64,000 bases of DNA from Gaiella sp038230035 (GTDB taxonomy: Bacteria; Actinomycetota; Thermoleophilia; Gaiellales; Gaiellaceae). Below the pieces are notes generated by a model. The model was not told the origin of the DNA. It was given only the letters and a program-made list of their open reading frames with translations, and ran no database searches. Both the position numbers and the translations under genes were made by a program. Location of the stretch: contig JBBRNX010000002.1 in the NCBI GenBank assembly GCA_038230035.1, positions 62,001-126,000 on the forward strand. The letters are read 5' to 3'. The stretch's first letter is position 1; every line of letters begins with the position of its first letter. This document shows, one piece after another, positions 9,405-17,506 of the stretch.

Positions 9405-10763
9405 ATGCGCCTTCCTCGCGGCCAACTTGCCGCCTCTGCCCGCTCGGTGACGTTGTTGCGCCTGTTTCTCGTTGCCTCCGGTGTCATCCTTGCGACGGGT
9501 GCGTTCATCCTGACCAACCTGCTGACGACAACGCTCCGGAAGCAGGCACTCGAGAGCGAGGTCGAATCCGCAAGCCTGCTCGCGAGCGCAGTACTCGCGC
9601 CGACGGTGGTCCGCGGAAACGGTGTCGTCGCGACACCCGCTGCAGTCCGAATCGCACAGACGATTCGAGTGCCGATCAACGTGCGTAGCCTGAACGCCTG
9701 GTCACGCGACGGGACGCTGATCTTCACGAACGTTGCGCCGCACCGCATCGGTCACCGACTCAAGATGGACGATGGGCTCCGTCGGTTCTTCCGCATTGAC
9801 CGTCCGTTCGCCAACGTGATCGATCTCCGCTCGGACGATGACGAGCGTGCGACGGCCAACGGTCGATCTGGGCACCCACGTCTCATCGACACGTACGCGC
9901 CGATCATCGGAGCGTCCGGCCACACCGTCGGGGCATATGAGGTGTACGTGGAGAGCGATCACCTCGACGGTGTCGTCGCGCGCGGCACCCGCGACCTCTG
10001 GCTGGCGGTGCTCGCCGTGTTCGGCTCTCTGTATGCAGCTCTCTCGTTGCTCGTTCGAAGCGCGTCCAAACGGATGCGCCGGCAAACCGCAGCCCTCACG
10101 TCCCGCTCGGCCGAGTTGCAGCAGTCGTACGCCCTACTGGAGCGGAGCTCGCTCGAGACGATCGAGACGCTGAACGCGACTGTCGAGGCGAAGGATCCGT
10201 ATACGGCGGGACACTCGCATCGGGTCCATGCGATGTCGTTGCTCATCGGCCGCGAGCTGGGGCTGTCGCCGCAGCGGCTCGAGCTGCTCGGAACCGCGGC
10301 GCTCTTCCACGACGTCGGGAAGATCGGCGTGCCGGATGCGATCCTCACGAAGCCGGCTGCGCTGACGCGCGAGGAGTTCGAGATCGTCAAGCAGCATGCT
10401 GCCCGCGGTGCGGAGATCGTCGCGCATATCTCGACATTGACAGGAGCCGTGCCTGCGATTCGCCATCACCATGAGCGCTGGGACGGCCTCGGCTACCCCG
10501 CCGGCCTCGCTGGCGAGGCGATCCCACTCGAGGCGTCTATCGTCGGCATGGCAGATGCCTGGGACGCAATGACGTCTGTCAGGCCCTACGCGGGTGCGCT
10601 TCCGATCGCGACGGCGCTCCAGCAGCTTCGCGCTGGTCGCGGAACGCAGTTCCGGCCGGAGGTCGTCGATGCGTTCCTGGCTGTCGCCGAACAGACGAGG
10701 ATCGCGCACGTGACGCGCCTGCCAGTGCTTCGTCAGGTGCCGCCGGCCGAAGCGACCGGCTAA
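9405..10763 (+). CDS. Membrane-bound HD-GYP domain phosphodiesterase
   Basis: This is a likely cyclic-di-GMP phosphodiesterase. A transmembrane helix near residues 17-40 and a second near ~195-215 flank an extracytoplasmic sensor domain of about 150 residues. The C-terminal HD-GYP domain contains SHRVHAMSLLIGRELGL, FHDVGKIGVPD and HHHERWDGLGYPAGL. The ATG at 9405 (MRLPRGQLAA) is chosen because the longer upstream reading is arginine-rich and antisense to rnz. The 452 residues suit a sensor HD-GYP. The last bases overlap the convergent LysM gene by 4 nt. The signal sensed is unknown. Confidence 0.88.
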   Translation: MRLPRGQLAASARSVTLLRLFLVASGVILATGAFILTNLLTTTLRKQALESEVESASLLASAVLAPTVVRGNGVVATPAAVRIAQTIRVPINVRSLNAWSRDGTLIFTNVAPHRIGHRLKMDDGLRRFFRIDRPFANVIDLRSDDDERATANGRSGHPRLIDTYAPIIGASGHTVGAYEVYVESDHLDGVVARGTRDLWLAVLAVFGSLYAALSLLVRSASKRMRRQTAALTSRSAELQQSYALLERSSLETIETLNATVEAKDPYTAGHSHRVHAMSLLIGRELGLSPQRLELLGTAALFHDVGKIGVPDAILTKPAALTREEFEIVKQHAARGAEIVAHISTLTGAVPAIRHHHERWDGLGYPAGLAGEAIPLEASIVGMADAWDAMTSVRPYAGALPIATALQQLRAGRGTQFRPEVVDAFLAVAEQTRIAHVTRLPVLRQVPPAEATG

Positions 10764-10999
10764 GGCAGAATCAGCCTGACGCCCGGGGTGATCGTCGCAC
10801 CGTGTAGGTGATTCCGGTGCTCGATGTTCCAGATGGCTTCCCGCGGATCGCCTGGGTACTGTGCCGTTGCGATCGACCACAAGGTGTCGCCCGGCTGTAC
10901 GCGGTAAAAGTGCTCAGGTCCTGACGCACCGGACGGTCGAGCAAACACAGCCCAGAGGAACGCCGCCAGCGCCACGATGATGATGATGCGACCGAACAT
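10760..10999 (-). CDS. Small membrane-anchored LysM protein, probable SOS-induced division inhibitor
   Basis: The 79-residue protein has an N-terminal membrane helix (IIIIVALAAFLWAVF) and one LysM peptidoglycan-binding domain beginning YRVQPGDTLWSIATAQYP. This matches the layout of SOS-induced division inhibitors such as Bacillus YneA, and the LysM part of mycobacterial ChiZ. The match is strengthened by a LexA box lying between the -35 and -10 of its promoter. Unlike those genes it is not next to lexA in this window. A general LysM cell-wall protein is the alternative. The ATG lies 8 nt after the -10, so the mRNA should be nearly leaderless. Confidence 0.75.
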   Translation of the reverse strand: MFGRIIIIVALAAFLWAVFARPSGASGPEHFYRVQPGDTLWSIATAQYPGDPREAIWNIEHRNHLHGATITPGVRLILP

Positions 11000-11007
11000 C
11001 TGTTCGT

Positions 11008-11036
11008 AGACTAGTACGAACGGGTGTTCGTGTCAA
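11008..11036 (-). promoter_or_regulatory. LexA-controlled promoter of the LysM gene
   Basis: On the minus strand a consensus -35 TTGACA (11036-11031) is separated by 17 nt from a -10 TAGTCT (11013-11008). The spacer holds CGAACACCCGTTCG, a perfect match to the Gram-positive SOS box core GAAC-N4-GTTC (11030-11017). An overlapping inverted repeat GTTCGTA-N6-TACGAAC (11002-11021) covers the -10. LexA bound here would block RNA polymerase directly. The -35 lies over the last codons of the upstream glycosidase-like gene. Confidence 0.85.
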
Positions 11037-12577
11037 GGGCGGGCTTGTGCCCTGAAAACCGGCCCGCGGAGAAGCGTCGTTCGCGCGTTGTTCGCCTCGG
11101 CGACGAACCTGACGACGACCTCGTACGCTCCCGGCTCGAGCCCTGATGGGAGGGCGATCGTCAATGTGACACGGCCGAATGGGATGGCGGCCGTCGCCGT
11201 GGAAGACGGTGCGAGCGACGATTCGGTGCCTTCGAGGACACTCGCGAGAACCGACGACCGCTGCGTGCTCCGCCGGACGAACGCCGTGATGCGCGCGCCC
11301 TCGGCCACCTCCACGGAAACGCTGAGCGATGCGGGCGCGCTAGCGGTGAGGGTCGTCGCTCCGGCTCCCCGAGCCCGTAGCGCCGCGCCGACGACGCCGG
11401 TCGCCGGCGCCCACGCGCTCGGAACACCGCCACAACCTGTGAGCGTCGTCTCGGTCACTGCCTCCTGCACCGCCGTCGCGGACGGTCGCGGCGTTCCGTC
11501 GACGTGATAGAGCCCGGCCTGGAAGCCGCTGCGGCGGCTGTCGTCGTAGAACCCGAAGAAGTTGACCTCGGCGATGTCTGTATCGCACGCGGCCGTCCGG
11601 ACGAGCTGGGCGTAGATGGCAGCCTGCGTGGACTCATCGGTGACCGGGACGTTCTCACGTCCCGTGTACCCAGGCAGGGACTCGGTGCCAACCTGCCAGC
11701 CGACTTCGTCGAGATACAGCCTCAGGCCGTTCATGGTCGTGGGCTGCGCGGTTCCGTCGAAGGCATCCCACAGCGCCTGCTTGACCCGATCGAGATCGGC
11801 GAACCCGGCGTTCGGCCATACATAGCTCCGACGCAGCGGGTCTGTCGCCTTCACCGGGTAGGGATGGAAGCTGAAGCCGTCCATGAGGGGCCTCGTGCGA
11901 CCGCTGCCCCGGTACCAGCGCCCGAGCGCGGCGAGGAAGCGCATCGGCGAGGTGGAGATGTTGCTCGGCGCGCGTGCGTCGTCGTTGCCACGTGGCGAGA
12001 GCCCGACGCCGATCACCGTGATCGCTGGATCGATCGCCTTGAGCGCGTCGTAGGCGGCGGCAAGGTACGCGCCGGCGCTCGCAGCCGAGATGTTGACGCG
12101 GTCACGCCCGAACTGCGGTCGGACGAACGCCGGCTGGTTCGGCTCGTTCATCACCGAGAACTGCCGGACCGCCGGATAGCGCTGTGCGACACGCGTCAAC
12201 CACTCTGCGAACAGCTGGGGCGAGCTCAGACCTGCCTGCAGCTGACGCGGCGGATACGGATAGACGGCGAAGACGACGCGTATCCCCGCGGCGGTTGCGT
12301 TCCGCACGGCCGCATCGAGACGACCAGCTGGATCGATGTCGGCCGGATCGCTCGGCGTGAAACGAACAGTCAGGACTACCTGCCTCAACCCGACCGACGC
12401 CATCTGGGCGAAATACGCCTTTCCCCCGTCGCCGAGGAACTGTGCGGTGTCGTCGTTCGCACCGATCCCGGCAGCGCGCGCATCCTGTGCGAGTCCCAGA
12501 GCACACCAAACGACCGCAAAGGCGGCCGCCAGCCCGGCGATTCTCCCCAGTCTCGTCCCCATCTCCATATGCGCCAT
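11033..12577 (-). CDS. Secreted glycoside-hydrolase-like protein (TIM barrel, GH5/GH39-like)
   Basis: The ~514-residue protein has a signal peptide ending near QDARAA and a TIM-barrel domain. Candidate acid/base Glu lies in SVMNEPNQPAF (residue ~145) and candidate nucleophile Glu in LYLDEVGWQVG (~291), the spacing of clan A glycosidases. A beta-rich C-terminal region follows. It is a paralogue of the protein at 55796-57259, sharing GFSFHPY/AFAFHPY, AFDGTAQ and NEPN motifs. The ATG at 12577 is chosen; ATGs at 12568 and 12562 are possible. The substrate is unknown. It is downstream of the dgcN-like gene with a short gap. Confidence 0.7.
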   Translation of the reverse strand: MAHMEMGTRLGRIAGLAAAFAVVWCALGLAQDARAAGIGANDDTAQFLGDGGKAYFAQMASVGLRQVVLTVRFTPSDPADIDPAGRLDAAVRNATAAGIRVVFAVYPYPPRQLQAGLSSPQLFAEWLTRVAQRYPAVRQFSVMNEPNQPAFVRPQFGRDRVNISAASAGAYLAAAYDALKAIDPAITVIGVGLSPRGNDDARAPSNISTSPMRFLAALGRWYRGSGRTRPLMDGFSFHPYPVKATDPLRRSYVWPNAGFADLDRVKQALWDAFDGTAQPTTMNGLRLYLDEVGWQVGTESLPGYTGRENVPVTDESTQAAIYAQLVRTAACDTDIAEVNFFGFYDDSRRSGFQAGLYHVDGTPRPSATAVQEAVTETTLTGCGGVPSAWAPATGVVGAALRARGAGATTLTASAPASLSVSVEVAEGARITAFVRRSTQRSSVLASVLEGTESSLAPSSTATAAIPFGRVTLTIALPSGLEPGAYEVVVRFVAEANNARTTLLRGPVFRAQARP

Positions 12578-12603
12578 GACCGTGAGGCGGGCGCGGACGG
12601 ACC

Positions 12604-13641
12604 CTAGTCGACCCGTCGCAGCCCGTCGAGCACCGCATCGAGAAGCCGATCGGCTCCGAAGCGCACCGGGTCGTCGGCCGGCAGCCCGGTCTCCGCCGAG
12701 ACGGCGTCGATCGCAGCTCGAGCACCGTCGTCCGACCCGACGAAGCGGGTGTTGACGGCAACGCACAGCACGCGCGCCTTCCGCTGCTGCAGCGAGATCG
12801 TTTCGTGCAGCTCGACGAGGTCGCGCAGCGGTGGCAGCGTCGCCCCCGGGTACCCCTCGATCTCGGTTGCACCCGCCTGGTGACAGAGCACGAATGCGTG
12901 CGGGGCGCTTCCGTGCACGAGGCCGAGCGTGACGCCCGAGTACGCCGGGTGAATCAGCGAGCCCTGCCCCTCGACCCAAAGCAGCCTGCCGCCGCGCTCC
13001 GCGCCCTCGACGACGAGCCGCTCGGACGCACCTGCGATGAAGTCGGCGACCACCGCGTCGACGGAGATTCCCCAACCGGCGATCGCTATCCCGGTCTGGC
13101 CGGTCGGGACGAACTCCGAGGCGATCCCTCGGGCCTGCGCTGCTCGGTCGAGCTCGAGCGACACCGTCATCTTCCCGATCGCGCAGTCCGAGCCGACCGT
13201 CAGCACGATCTGGGACGGCACCTGGAGGTTGGCGCCGCTCGGGCAGTCAAGCCCTTCCGGCGGTCGACGGAGATCGTGCAATTCCACCCCGTGCCGCGCC
13301 GCGAGCGCGGTCATCTCGGCGTCCTCGCCGAGCATCTCGTGCAACCCGTTCTCGATGGTCAGCCCTGCCTGGATGCATTCCTTCAGAAGCTCGCGCCAGG
13401 CACCCGGAAACCTGCCTCCTTGCGTCGCGACACCCACGAGTGCCGCTGTGGGAGCGAAGCCCAGCGCGTCGGTGACGGTCCCGACGACCGGCACGCCGTG
13501 GCGCGTCTCCCCCGCGCGTTCTGAGTCGAGAACGGCGACGACATCCTGACCCCGGTAGCGCAGCACGCCGTTCATCGTCTTGCCGTAGTGCGGGTCGGCC
13601 GAGTACCCCTCGGCGAGGATCAACAATCGCTCAGAGCTCAT
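12604..13641 (-). CDS. DUF1611 protein, D-glutamate N-acetyltransferase-like (DgcN-like)
   Basis: The 345-residue protein has the DUF1611 layout: an N-terminal Rossmann-like domain (VVAVLDSERAGETRHGVPVV) and a C-terminal P-loop domain with VGSDCAIGKMTVSLEL. The family member DgcN acetylates D-glutamate, and its neighbour DgcA, an enolase-superfamily enzyme, racemises the product. The next gene upstream here (13797-14804) is an enolase-superfamily epimerase, which repeats that pairing. The ATG at 13641 has no Shine-Dalgarno and lies inside one arm of a long inverted repeat. The biochemical role is inferred from family and context only. Confidence 0.75.
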   Translation of the reverse strand: MSSERLLILAEGYSADPHYGKTMNGVLRYRGQDVVAVLDSERAGETRHGVPVVGTVTDALGFAPTAALVGVATQGGRFPGAWRELLKECIQAGLTIENGLHEMLGEDAEMTALAARHGVELHDLRRPPEGLDCPSGANLQVPSQIVLTVGSDCAIGKMTVSLELDRAAQARGIASEFVPTGQTGIAIAGWGISVDAVVADFIAGASERLVVEGAERGGRLLWVEGQGSLIHPAYSGVTLGLVHGSAPHAFVLCHQAGATEIEGYPGATLPPLRDLVELHETISLQQRKARVLCVAVNTRFVGSDDGARAAIDAVSAETGLPADDPVRFGADRLLDAVLDGLRRVD

Positions 13642-13796
13642 CTCAGGATGACGCTTCGTCGTCCGGGCGGGATGGGTGCGTGCGATGCAAGGACGCAGGG
13701 AGCGTGAATAGCAGCGCTATTCGCGCGACTGAGGACGCGGCAGCGTGCGCGCACAGCACGCTCGGACGACACAAGGCTTCGTCCTGGGATGAGCTC
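13634..13796. repeat. 163-bp imperfect palindrome between the dgcA-like and dgcN-like genes
   Basis: The whole intergenic segment reads as an imperfect inverted repeat. The outer arms (13634-13667 and 13760-13796) match over about 33 bp, with most differences being G-U compatible. GAGCTCATC at 13634 mirrors GATGAGCTC ending at 13796, and TCGTCCGGGCG mirrors CGCTCGGACGA. The inner arms are weaker. The centre is the perfect GAATAGC-AGC-GCTATTC (13705-13721). In RNA the fold would pair the dgcN start codon. It could be a dispersed palindromic element (MITE/REP-like), a terminator or a translational switch. Confidence 0.6.
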
Positions 13797-14804
13797 CTAA
13801 ACACGAACACCCAAGCCAGGGCCGTCGGACGGAATCTGCACGCCGGCGGTGAACGCGACGCCAGGGGACGGGTCGTCGGCGAGAAGGAGGTTGCCGTCGA
13901 GATCGACGTGGTCGCACAGCGGCGCAACACAACAGCCCGCGGCGATGCCGAGGCCGGACTCGATCATGCAGCCGAGCATCACGCCGAGACCGAGCGCCCG
14001 AGCCGCATGGGCCATCCGGATCCCCTCACGGATTCCTCCCGACTTCGCGAGCTTGATGTTGATGCCGTGCGCAATGGCTGCGCAAGCTGCGACGTCGGAC
14101 AGCGTATGGCAGTCCTCGTCGACGTAGATCGGAATCGGCGAGCGCTCCTTCAGCACCCGCCCTCCGTCGGCGCCCGCCGGCAGCGGCTGCTCGACGTAAT
14201 CGACTCCGAGCTCGGCCAGTCGCTCGACCGAATCGACGGCCTCGTCGACTGACCACGCCTCGTTGACGTCGACCTGCAGCGGCAGCTCCGTGACGCCACG
14301 CACCGCGCGAACCCGCTCGACGTCTAGGCCGTCGCCTGCGCCGAGCTTCAGTTTGAGGCGGCGGAAGCGCGGCGCCGCAGCCTCAGCACGTCTCGCCATG
14401 TCGTCCGGGTCACCGAGCCAGACCGTCCACGATGTCGGCGGCCCGCTGCGAGGCAAGCCGAGGAGGCGCCAGGCTGGAACGCCGAGGAGCTTCCCCTGCA
14501 GGTCATGCAGCGCCGCGTCGAACGCCGATTTCGCGGCTTGCTCGTTGCCGGCTTCGTCAAGCCGAGCGCCGATCTCCTCCAACGCGAACGGGTCGTCGCC
14601 GAGCAATTCGCCATGGGCTTCGATGAACCCGAGCGCCGATTGGGCCGTCTCGTCGTAGCGCGCGATCGGCGCGGCCTCCCCGTGTCCCGTGACGCCGTCA
14701 TGGGTGATCGCGACCTGGACGACGTCGGCGCCGTCGGTGGACTCGCGCGAGATGACGAATGTCTCGGCGAGCCGAAGCTGAACGATGCGCGCGCTGACCT
14801 CCAC
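13797..14804 (-). CDS. Enolase-superfamily epimerase/racemase (dipeptide epimerase or DgcA-like)
   Basis: The 335-residue protein belongs to the muconate-lactonizing-enzyme group of the enolase superfamily. The catalytic lysine pair is in LKLKLGAG, the metal ligands in VDVNEAW, DYVEQPLP and VDEDCHT, and the opposing lysine in NIKLAKSGGI. These residues fit L-Ala-D/L-Glu epimerases and the N-acetylglutamate racemase DgcA. The adjacent DUF1611 gene favours the latter. The ATG is taken at 14804 (MEVSARIVQLRL). It probably shares a transcript with the cytochrome genes upstream, 9 nt away. The substrate is not proven by sequence. Confidence 0.78.
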   Translation of the reverse strand: MEVSARIVQLRLAETFVISRESTDGADVVQVAITHDGVTGHGEAAPIARYDETAQSALGFIEAHGELLGDDPFALEEIGARLDEAGNEQAAKSAFDAALHDLQGKLLGVPAWRLLGLPRSGPPTSWTVWLGDPDDMARRAEAAAPRFRRLKLKLGAGDGLDVERVRAVRGVTELPLQVDVNEAWSVDEAVDSVERLAELGVDYVEQPLPAGADGGRVLKERSPIPIYVDEDCHTLSDVAACAAIAHGINIKLAKSGGIREGIRMAHAARALGLGVMLGCMIESGLGIAAGCCVAPLCDHVDLDGNLLLADDPSPGVAFTAGVQIPSDGPGLGVRV

Positions 14805-14813
14805 CGGAGGAGC

Positions 14814-15164
14814 CTACTTCGCGGTGAGCGACGCGACGTAGGCGATAACGTCCTCCTCGGCCTGTCCACTGACGAGCTGCGGCGGCATCACGCCGCTGCC
14901 GCCATCAATCCGGAACTTGATCTTCGCGACCGGGATCCCGCGGCCGACGAGTGCCGGGCCGACGCCGCCCCCGCCATCCGCGCCGTGGCAGACGGCGCAG
15001 TTCTGCGAGTAGACGGTCTCGCCCCGATAGATATCGCCGAGCTTGACGCCGGATCCGATCGCCGCTCTCGGCGCTGACGGTTTGAAGACATGCAACGTCG
15101 CGAGCACGACCGTGGTCACGGTCACCGCGACGAAGAGTACGACCGGCTTGGTCGCTTTCCCCAT
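14814..15164 (-). CDS. Membrane-anchored class I cytochrome c
   Basis: The 116-residue protein has an N-terminal hydrophobic helix (VVLFVAVTVTTVVLATLHVF) and a single haem-binding CAVCH (residues ~57-61). A likely Met ligand lies in GVMPPQLVSG near residue 93. It is a small electron carrier facing outside the cytoplasmic membrane. It starts one base after the stop of the membrane protein at 15166-15642, so the two are translated together and may form one electron-transfer unit. The partner oxidoreductase is not in the window. Confidence 0.85.
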   Translation of the reverse strand: MGKATKPVVLFVAVTVTTVVLATLHVFKPSAPRAAIGSGVKLGDIYRGETVYSQNCAVCHGADGGGGVGPALVGRGIPVAKIKFRIDGGSGVMPPQLVSGQAEEDVIAYVASLTAK

Positions 15165-15165
15165 C

Positions 15166-15642
15166 TCAGAATCCGAACCGAACGCTCGTGAAGTACCAGT
15201 ACGCCGAGCTGAACCAAAGCGTCACGAGGAGCACGGCCACGGTTCCGCCGACGACCGGCAGCACCCAGCTCGGGTAGCCCTTCCCGCGCAAGATCAGGAT
15301 CTTCGCCGCAAAGACCCCGTACACGAATGACCCGGCGATCGAGTGCACGGCGACACGCGCGTTCGGGGTCTGGAAGCCGAGAATGAACACGCAGTGGAAG
15401 AACACCGGCAACGTGCAGAGGAACGCCAGCCGCCCAGACCAGCGGTGGATGCTCTGCACGACGGGAGTCGGCAGCCTGATGACTCCTTCGAAGCGCCCCC
15501 ACATGCGGGTCGCCGTCGACACCTGGACCACCACGAGGACGATCACCGCCGTCGCGAACCACACCTTCATCGCGATCGTGGAGGAGAACACCGTGGTCAC
15601 GATGTGCGTGTAGGTGCTGTTCACATCGAGCAGAAGCCCCAT
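15166..15642 (-). CDS. Four-helix membrane protein, DUF6529/cytochrome b561-like
   Basis: About 158 residues with four predicted membrane helices (around MKVWFATAVIVLVVVQV, LAFLCTLPVFFHCVFILGF, AGSFVYGVFAAKILIL and VVGGTVAVLLVTLWFSSAYW). Histidines in SIHRW, FFHCVF and VHSIAG could bind haem b. It directly precedes and is coupled to a cytochrome c, supporting an electron-transfer role. The ATG at 15642 has a very strong GGAGGTG Shine-Dalgarno. An in-frame start 18 codons upstream is less likely. The DUF assignment is from recall of family appearance and is tentative. Confidence 0.65.
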   Translation of the reverse strand: MGLLLDVNSTYTHIVTTVFSSTIAMKVWFATAVIVLVVVQVSTATRMWGRFEGVIRLPTPVVQSIHRWSGRLAFLCTLPVFFHCVFILGFQTPNARVAVHSIAGSFVYGVFAAKILILRGKGYPSWVLPVVGGTVAVLLVTLWFSSAYWYFTSVRFGF

Positions 15643-15718
15643 CCCACCTCCTCGGTGCGAGAGCCACGAGTCTATGGCCGCGAAGCTCCCGTGCACAGGG
15701 GCTACACTGGCCGTCCCC

Positions 15719-15791
15719 GCGCCCGTAGCTCAGGGGATAGAGCGCGCGCCTCCGGAGCGCGAGGTCGCAGGTTCGAATCCTGCCGGGCGCA
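15719..15791 (+). tRNA. tRNA-Arg(CCG)
   Basis: The 73-nt gene folds as a standard tRNA. The acceptor GCGCCCG pairs with CGGGCGC, the discriminator is A, the anticodon loop is CTCCGGA with anticodon CCG (reads CGG), and the T-arm is GCAGG-TTCGAAT-CCTGC. CCA is not encoded. A TACACT -10 lies at 15703-15708, 10 nt upstream. Confidence 0.97.
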
Positions 15792-15847
15792 TTCGACGAG
15801 CGGCGCCTTCACGGTGGGAGGCCTGGCACCTGTCACGATGGAGAGAG

Positions 15848-16390
15848 ATGGACGTGCTGCGACGTCTGCTCGCTCGACTGCCCACTGCCGGCGACGACAC
15901 GGGCGTCGTCCCCGCCTGGGTCGCGCCCTCCTTCCTCGTCATCGCGGCCTGTCTCGTGCCGTGGATCGTGGTGCTGTTCCTAACGCTGCCCGAGAACTAC
16001 ACGGCGGCACGATGGCGCCTTGCGTGGGGTGGCTTCGATGCAGGACTCGCTGTCTCACTCGGCGTGACCGCTTTCCTCATCCTTCGGCGCTCTGTGCTCA
16101 CCCAAACCGCCGTCGCGATCACGGCCGCGCTTCTCGTCTGCGACGCCTGGTTCGACGTGCTGACTTCACGCGGGAGCGCCGTTTGGGTCGCGCTGCTGCT
16201 CGCCATCTTTGTCGAGTTGCCTCTCGCTGCGTTCTGCGTCTGGATCGCGCGCAGCGTCGAGCGTGTACTCGAGGACGCACGGCCCTACCTGGAGGCCGGC
16301 GGATTCACGATTCACAACCGCCGGCTAGTTCCTCCCCCGGCAGCGGTCGAGAGGCTCCACGACGAAGCCGCCGGGGACACGCCCGCATAG
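15848..16390 (+). CDS. Membrane protein of unknown function, four helices
   Basis: About 180 residues starting MDVLRRLLARL. Four hydrophobic segments are visible (SFLVIAACLVPWIVVLFL, GFDAGLAVSLGVTAFLI, VAITAALLVCDAWFDVL and WVALLLAIFVELPLAAFC), followed by a soluble tail of ~40 residues. The ATG has a purine-rich GGAGAGAG directly upstream; the longer frame runs through the tRNA and is rejected. No family is recognised. It precedes corA by 48 nt, but corA has its own -10 candidate. Confidence 0.65.
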   Translation: MDVLRRLLARLPTAGDDTGVVPAWVAPSFLVIAACLVPWIVVLFLTLPENYTAARWRLAWGGFDAGLAVSLGVTAFLILRRSVLTQTAVAITAALLVCDAWFDVLTSRGSAVWVALLLAIFVELPLAAFCVWIARSVERVLEDARPYLEAGGFTIHNRRLVPPPAAVERLHDEAAGDTPA

Positions 16391-16438
16391 ACGCGGCAGG
16401 CGAGGCGGGTAGAATGTCGAAGATGACGTTCACTATCG

Positions 16439-17446
16439 ATGACCCGCTCAGTACCTATGCCGACGCTGCCACGCCTCAAGCGGAGCCGCTCGCGCACCGG
16501 CGCGGAAGTCGTCGTGCGGACCGATTCGACGGTCCGCTCGCTTACAGCTAGCGGACTCACCTGGATCAACGTCGTCGCGCCCGGCCTGGAGAAGGCGACC
16601 GAACTCGCCGAGCGCTTCGGCTGGCATCCGCTCGACGTCGAGGACATCGTCTCGAAGCGCCAGCGGCCCAAGGTCGACGACTACGAGGACGACGGCTACC
16701 TGTTCGCCGTCCTCCACTTCCCGGCCTACGACAAAGCAGTGCAGCGGCTGAACGCAGCCGAGCTCGACGTGTTCCTCGGCCCCGACTACCTCGTCACGAT
16801 CCCGAACCGCGAGCTTCTTCCCGTGACGCGGCTGTTCGGACGCTGTGAGAACGACGAGGCACTCCGCGAGCAGCTGTTCGCGAAGGGATCGGGCCGGCTG
16901 CTCTACGAGGTGCTCGACGACCTGTTCGACTACTGCTTCCCGATCCTCGACAAGATCGGGCACAAGCTGGACTCGATCGAGGACGACATGTTCGAGAAGC
17001 GCGCCGAGGACGTCGTGCGAGACATCTCGAACGTGAAGCAGGAGATCATCAGTTACAGAAAGGTGATCAAGCCGGAGCGCTCGACGCTCCGAGTGCTCGA
17101 GCGCCGCGTCGACAAGTTCCTGCCCGAGGAGCTCGACCTCTACTTCGACGACATCGTCGACTCGGCCGAACGGATCTGGGATCAGCTCGACAACTACAAG
17201 GAAGTCGTCGACGGTCTCGAGTCGACGAATGAGTCGGTGATCTCGCACCGCCAGAACGACGTGCTCCGCGTGCTCACGATCTTCAGCGTGATCCTGCTGC
17301 CGCTGACGCTGATCTCCGGCATCTTCGGCATGAACGTGCATTTCCCCGGGTTCGATACGGCCGCGCTGTTCTGGGTGATCGTCGGCCTGATGATCGCGAT
17401 GATCGTTGCCATGTTCGGCTTCTTCCGCTGGAAGCGTTGGTTGTGA
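16439..17446 (+). CDS. corA: CorA-family magnesium/divalent cation transporter
   Basis: The 335-residue protein has a long acidic cytoplasmic domain, a helical stalk (DSIEDDMFEKRAEDVV to VIKPERSTL), and two C-terminal membrane helices. The signature YGMN-type motif appears as FGMNVHFPG between the helices. The C-terminal KRWL is the usual basic tail. The start is ambiguous: ATG 16439 or ATG 16457, neither with a Shine-Dalgarno. A TAGAAT -10 lies at 16410-16415. CorA proteins form pentameric Mg2+ channels, and metal specificity cannot be read from sequence alone. Confidence 0.92.
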   Translation: MTRSVPMPTLPRLKRSRSRTGAEVVVRTDSTVRSLTASGLTWINVVAPGLEKATELAERFGWHPLDVEDIVSKRQRPKVDDYEDDGYLFAVLHFPAYDKAVQRLNAAELDVFLGPDYLVTIPNRELLPVTRLFGRCENDEALREQLFAKGSGRLLYEVLDDLFDYCFPILDKIGHKLDSIEDDMFEKRAEDVVRDISNVKQEIISYRKVIKPERSTLRVLERRVDKFLPEELDLYFDDIVDSAERIWDQLDNYKEVVDGLESTNESVISHRQNDVLRVLTIFSVILLPLTLISGIFGMNVHFPGFDTAALFWVIVGLMIAMIVAMFGFFRWKRWL

Positions 17447-17506
17447 GCGTTCAAGCCGCCAGTTGCACCTGAGCGGCGGACAGACCACACCGGGACAGCA
17501 CGTTAG

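Noticed and set aside
16414..16551. Alternative plus-strand frame (MSKMTFTIDDPL...) at the start of corA
   Set aside because: It runs only 45 codons in a different frame from CorA and has no family resemblance.
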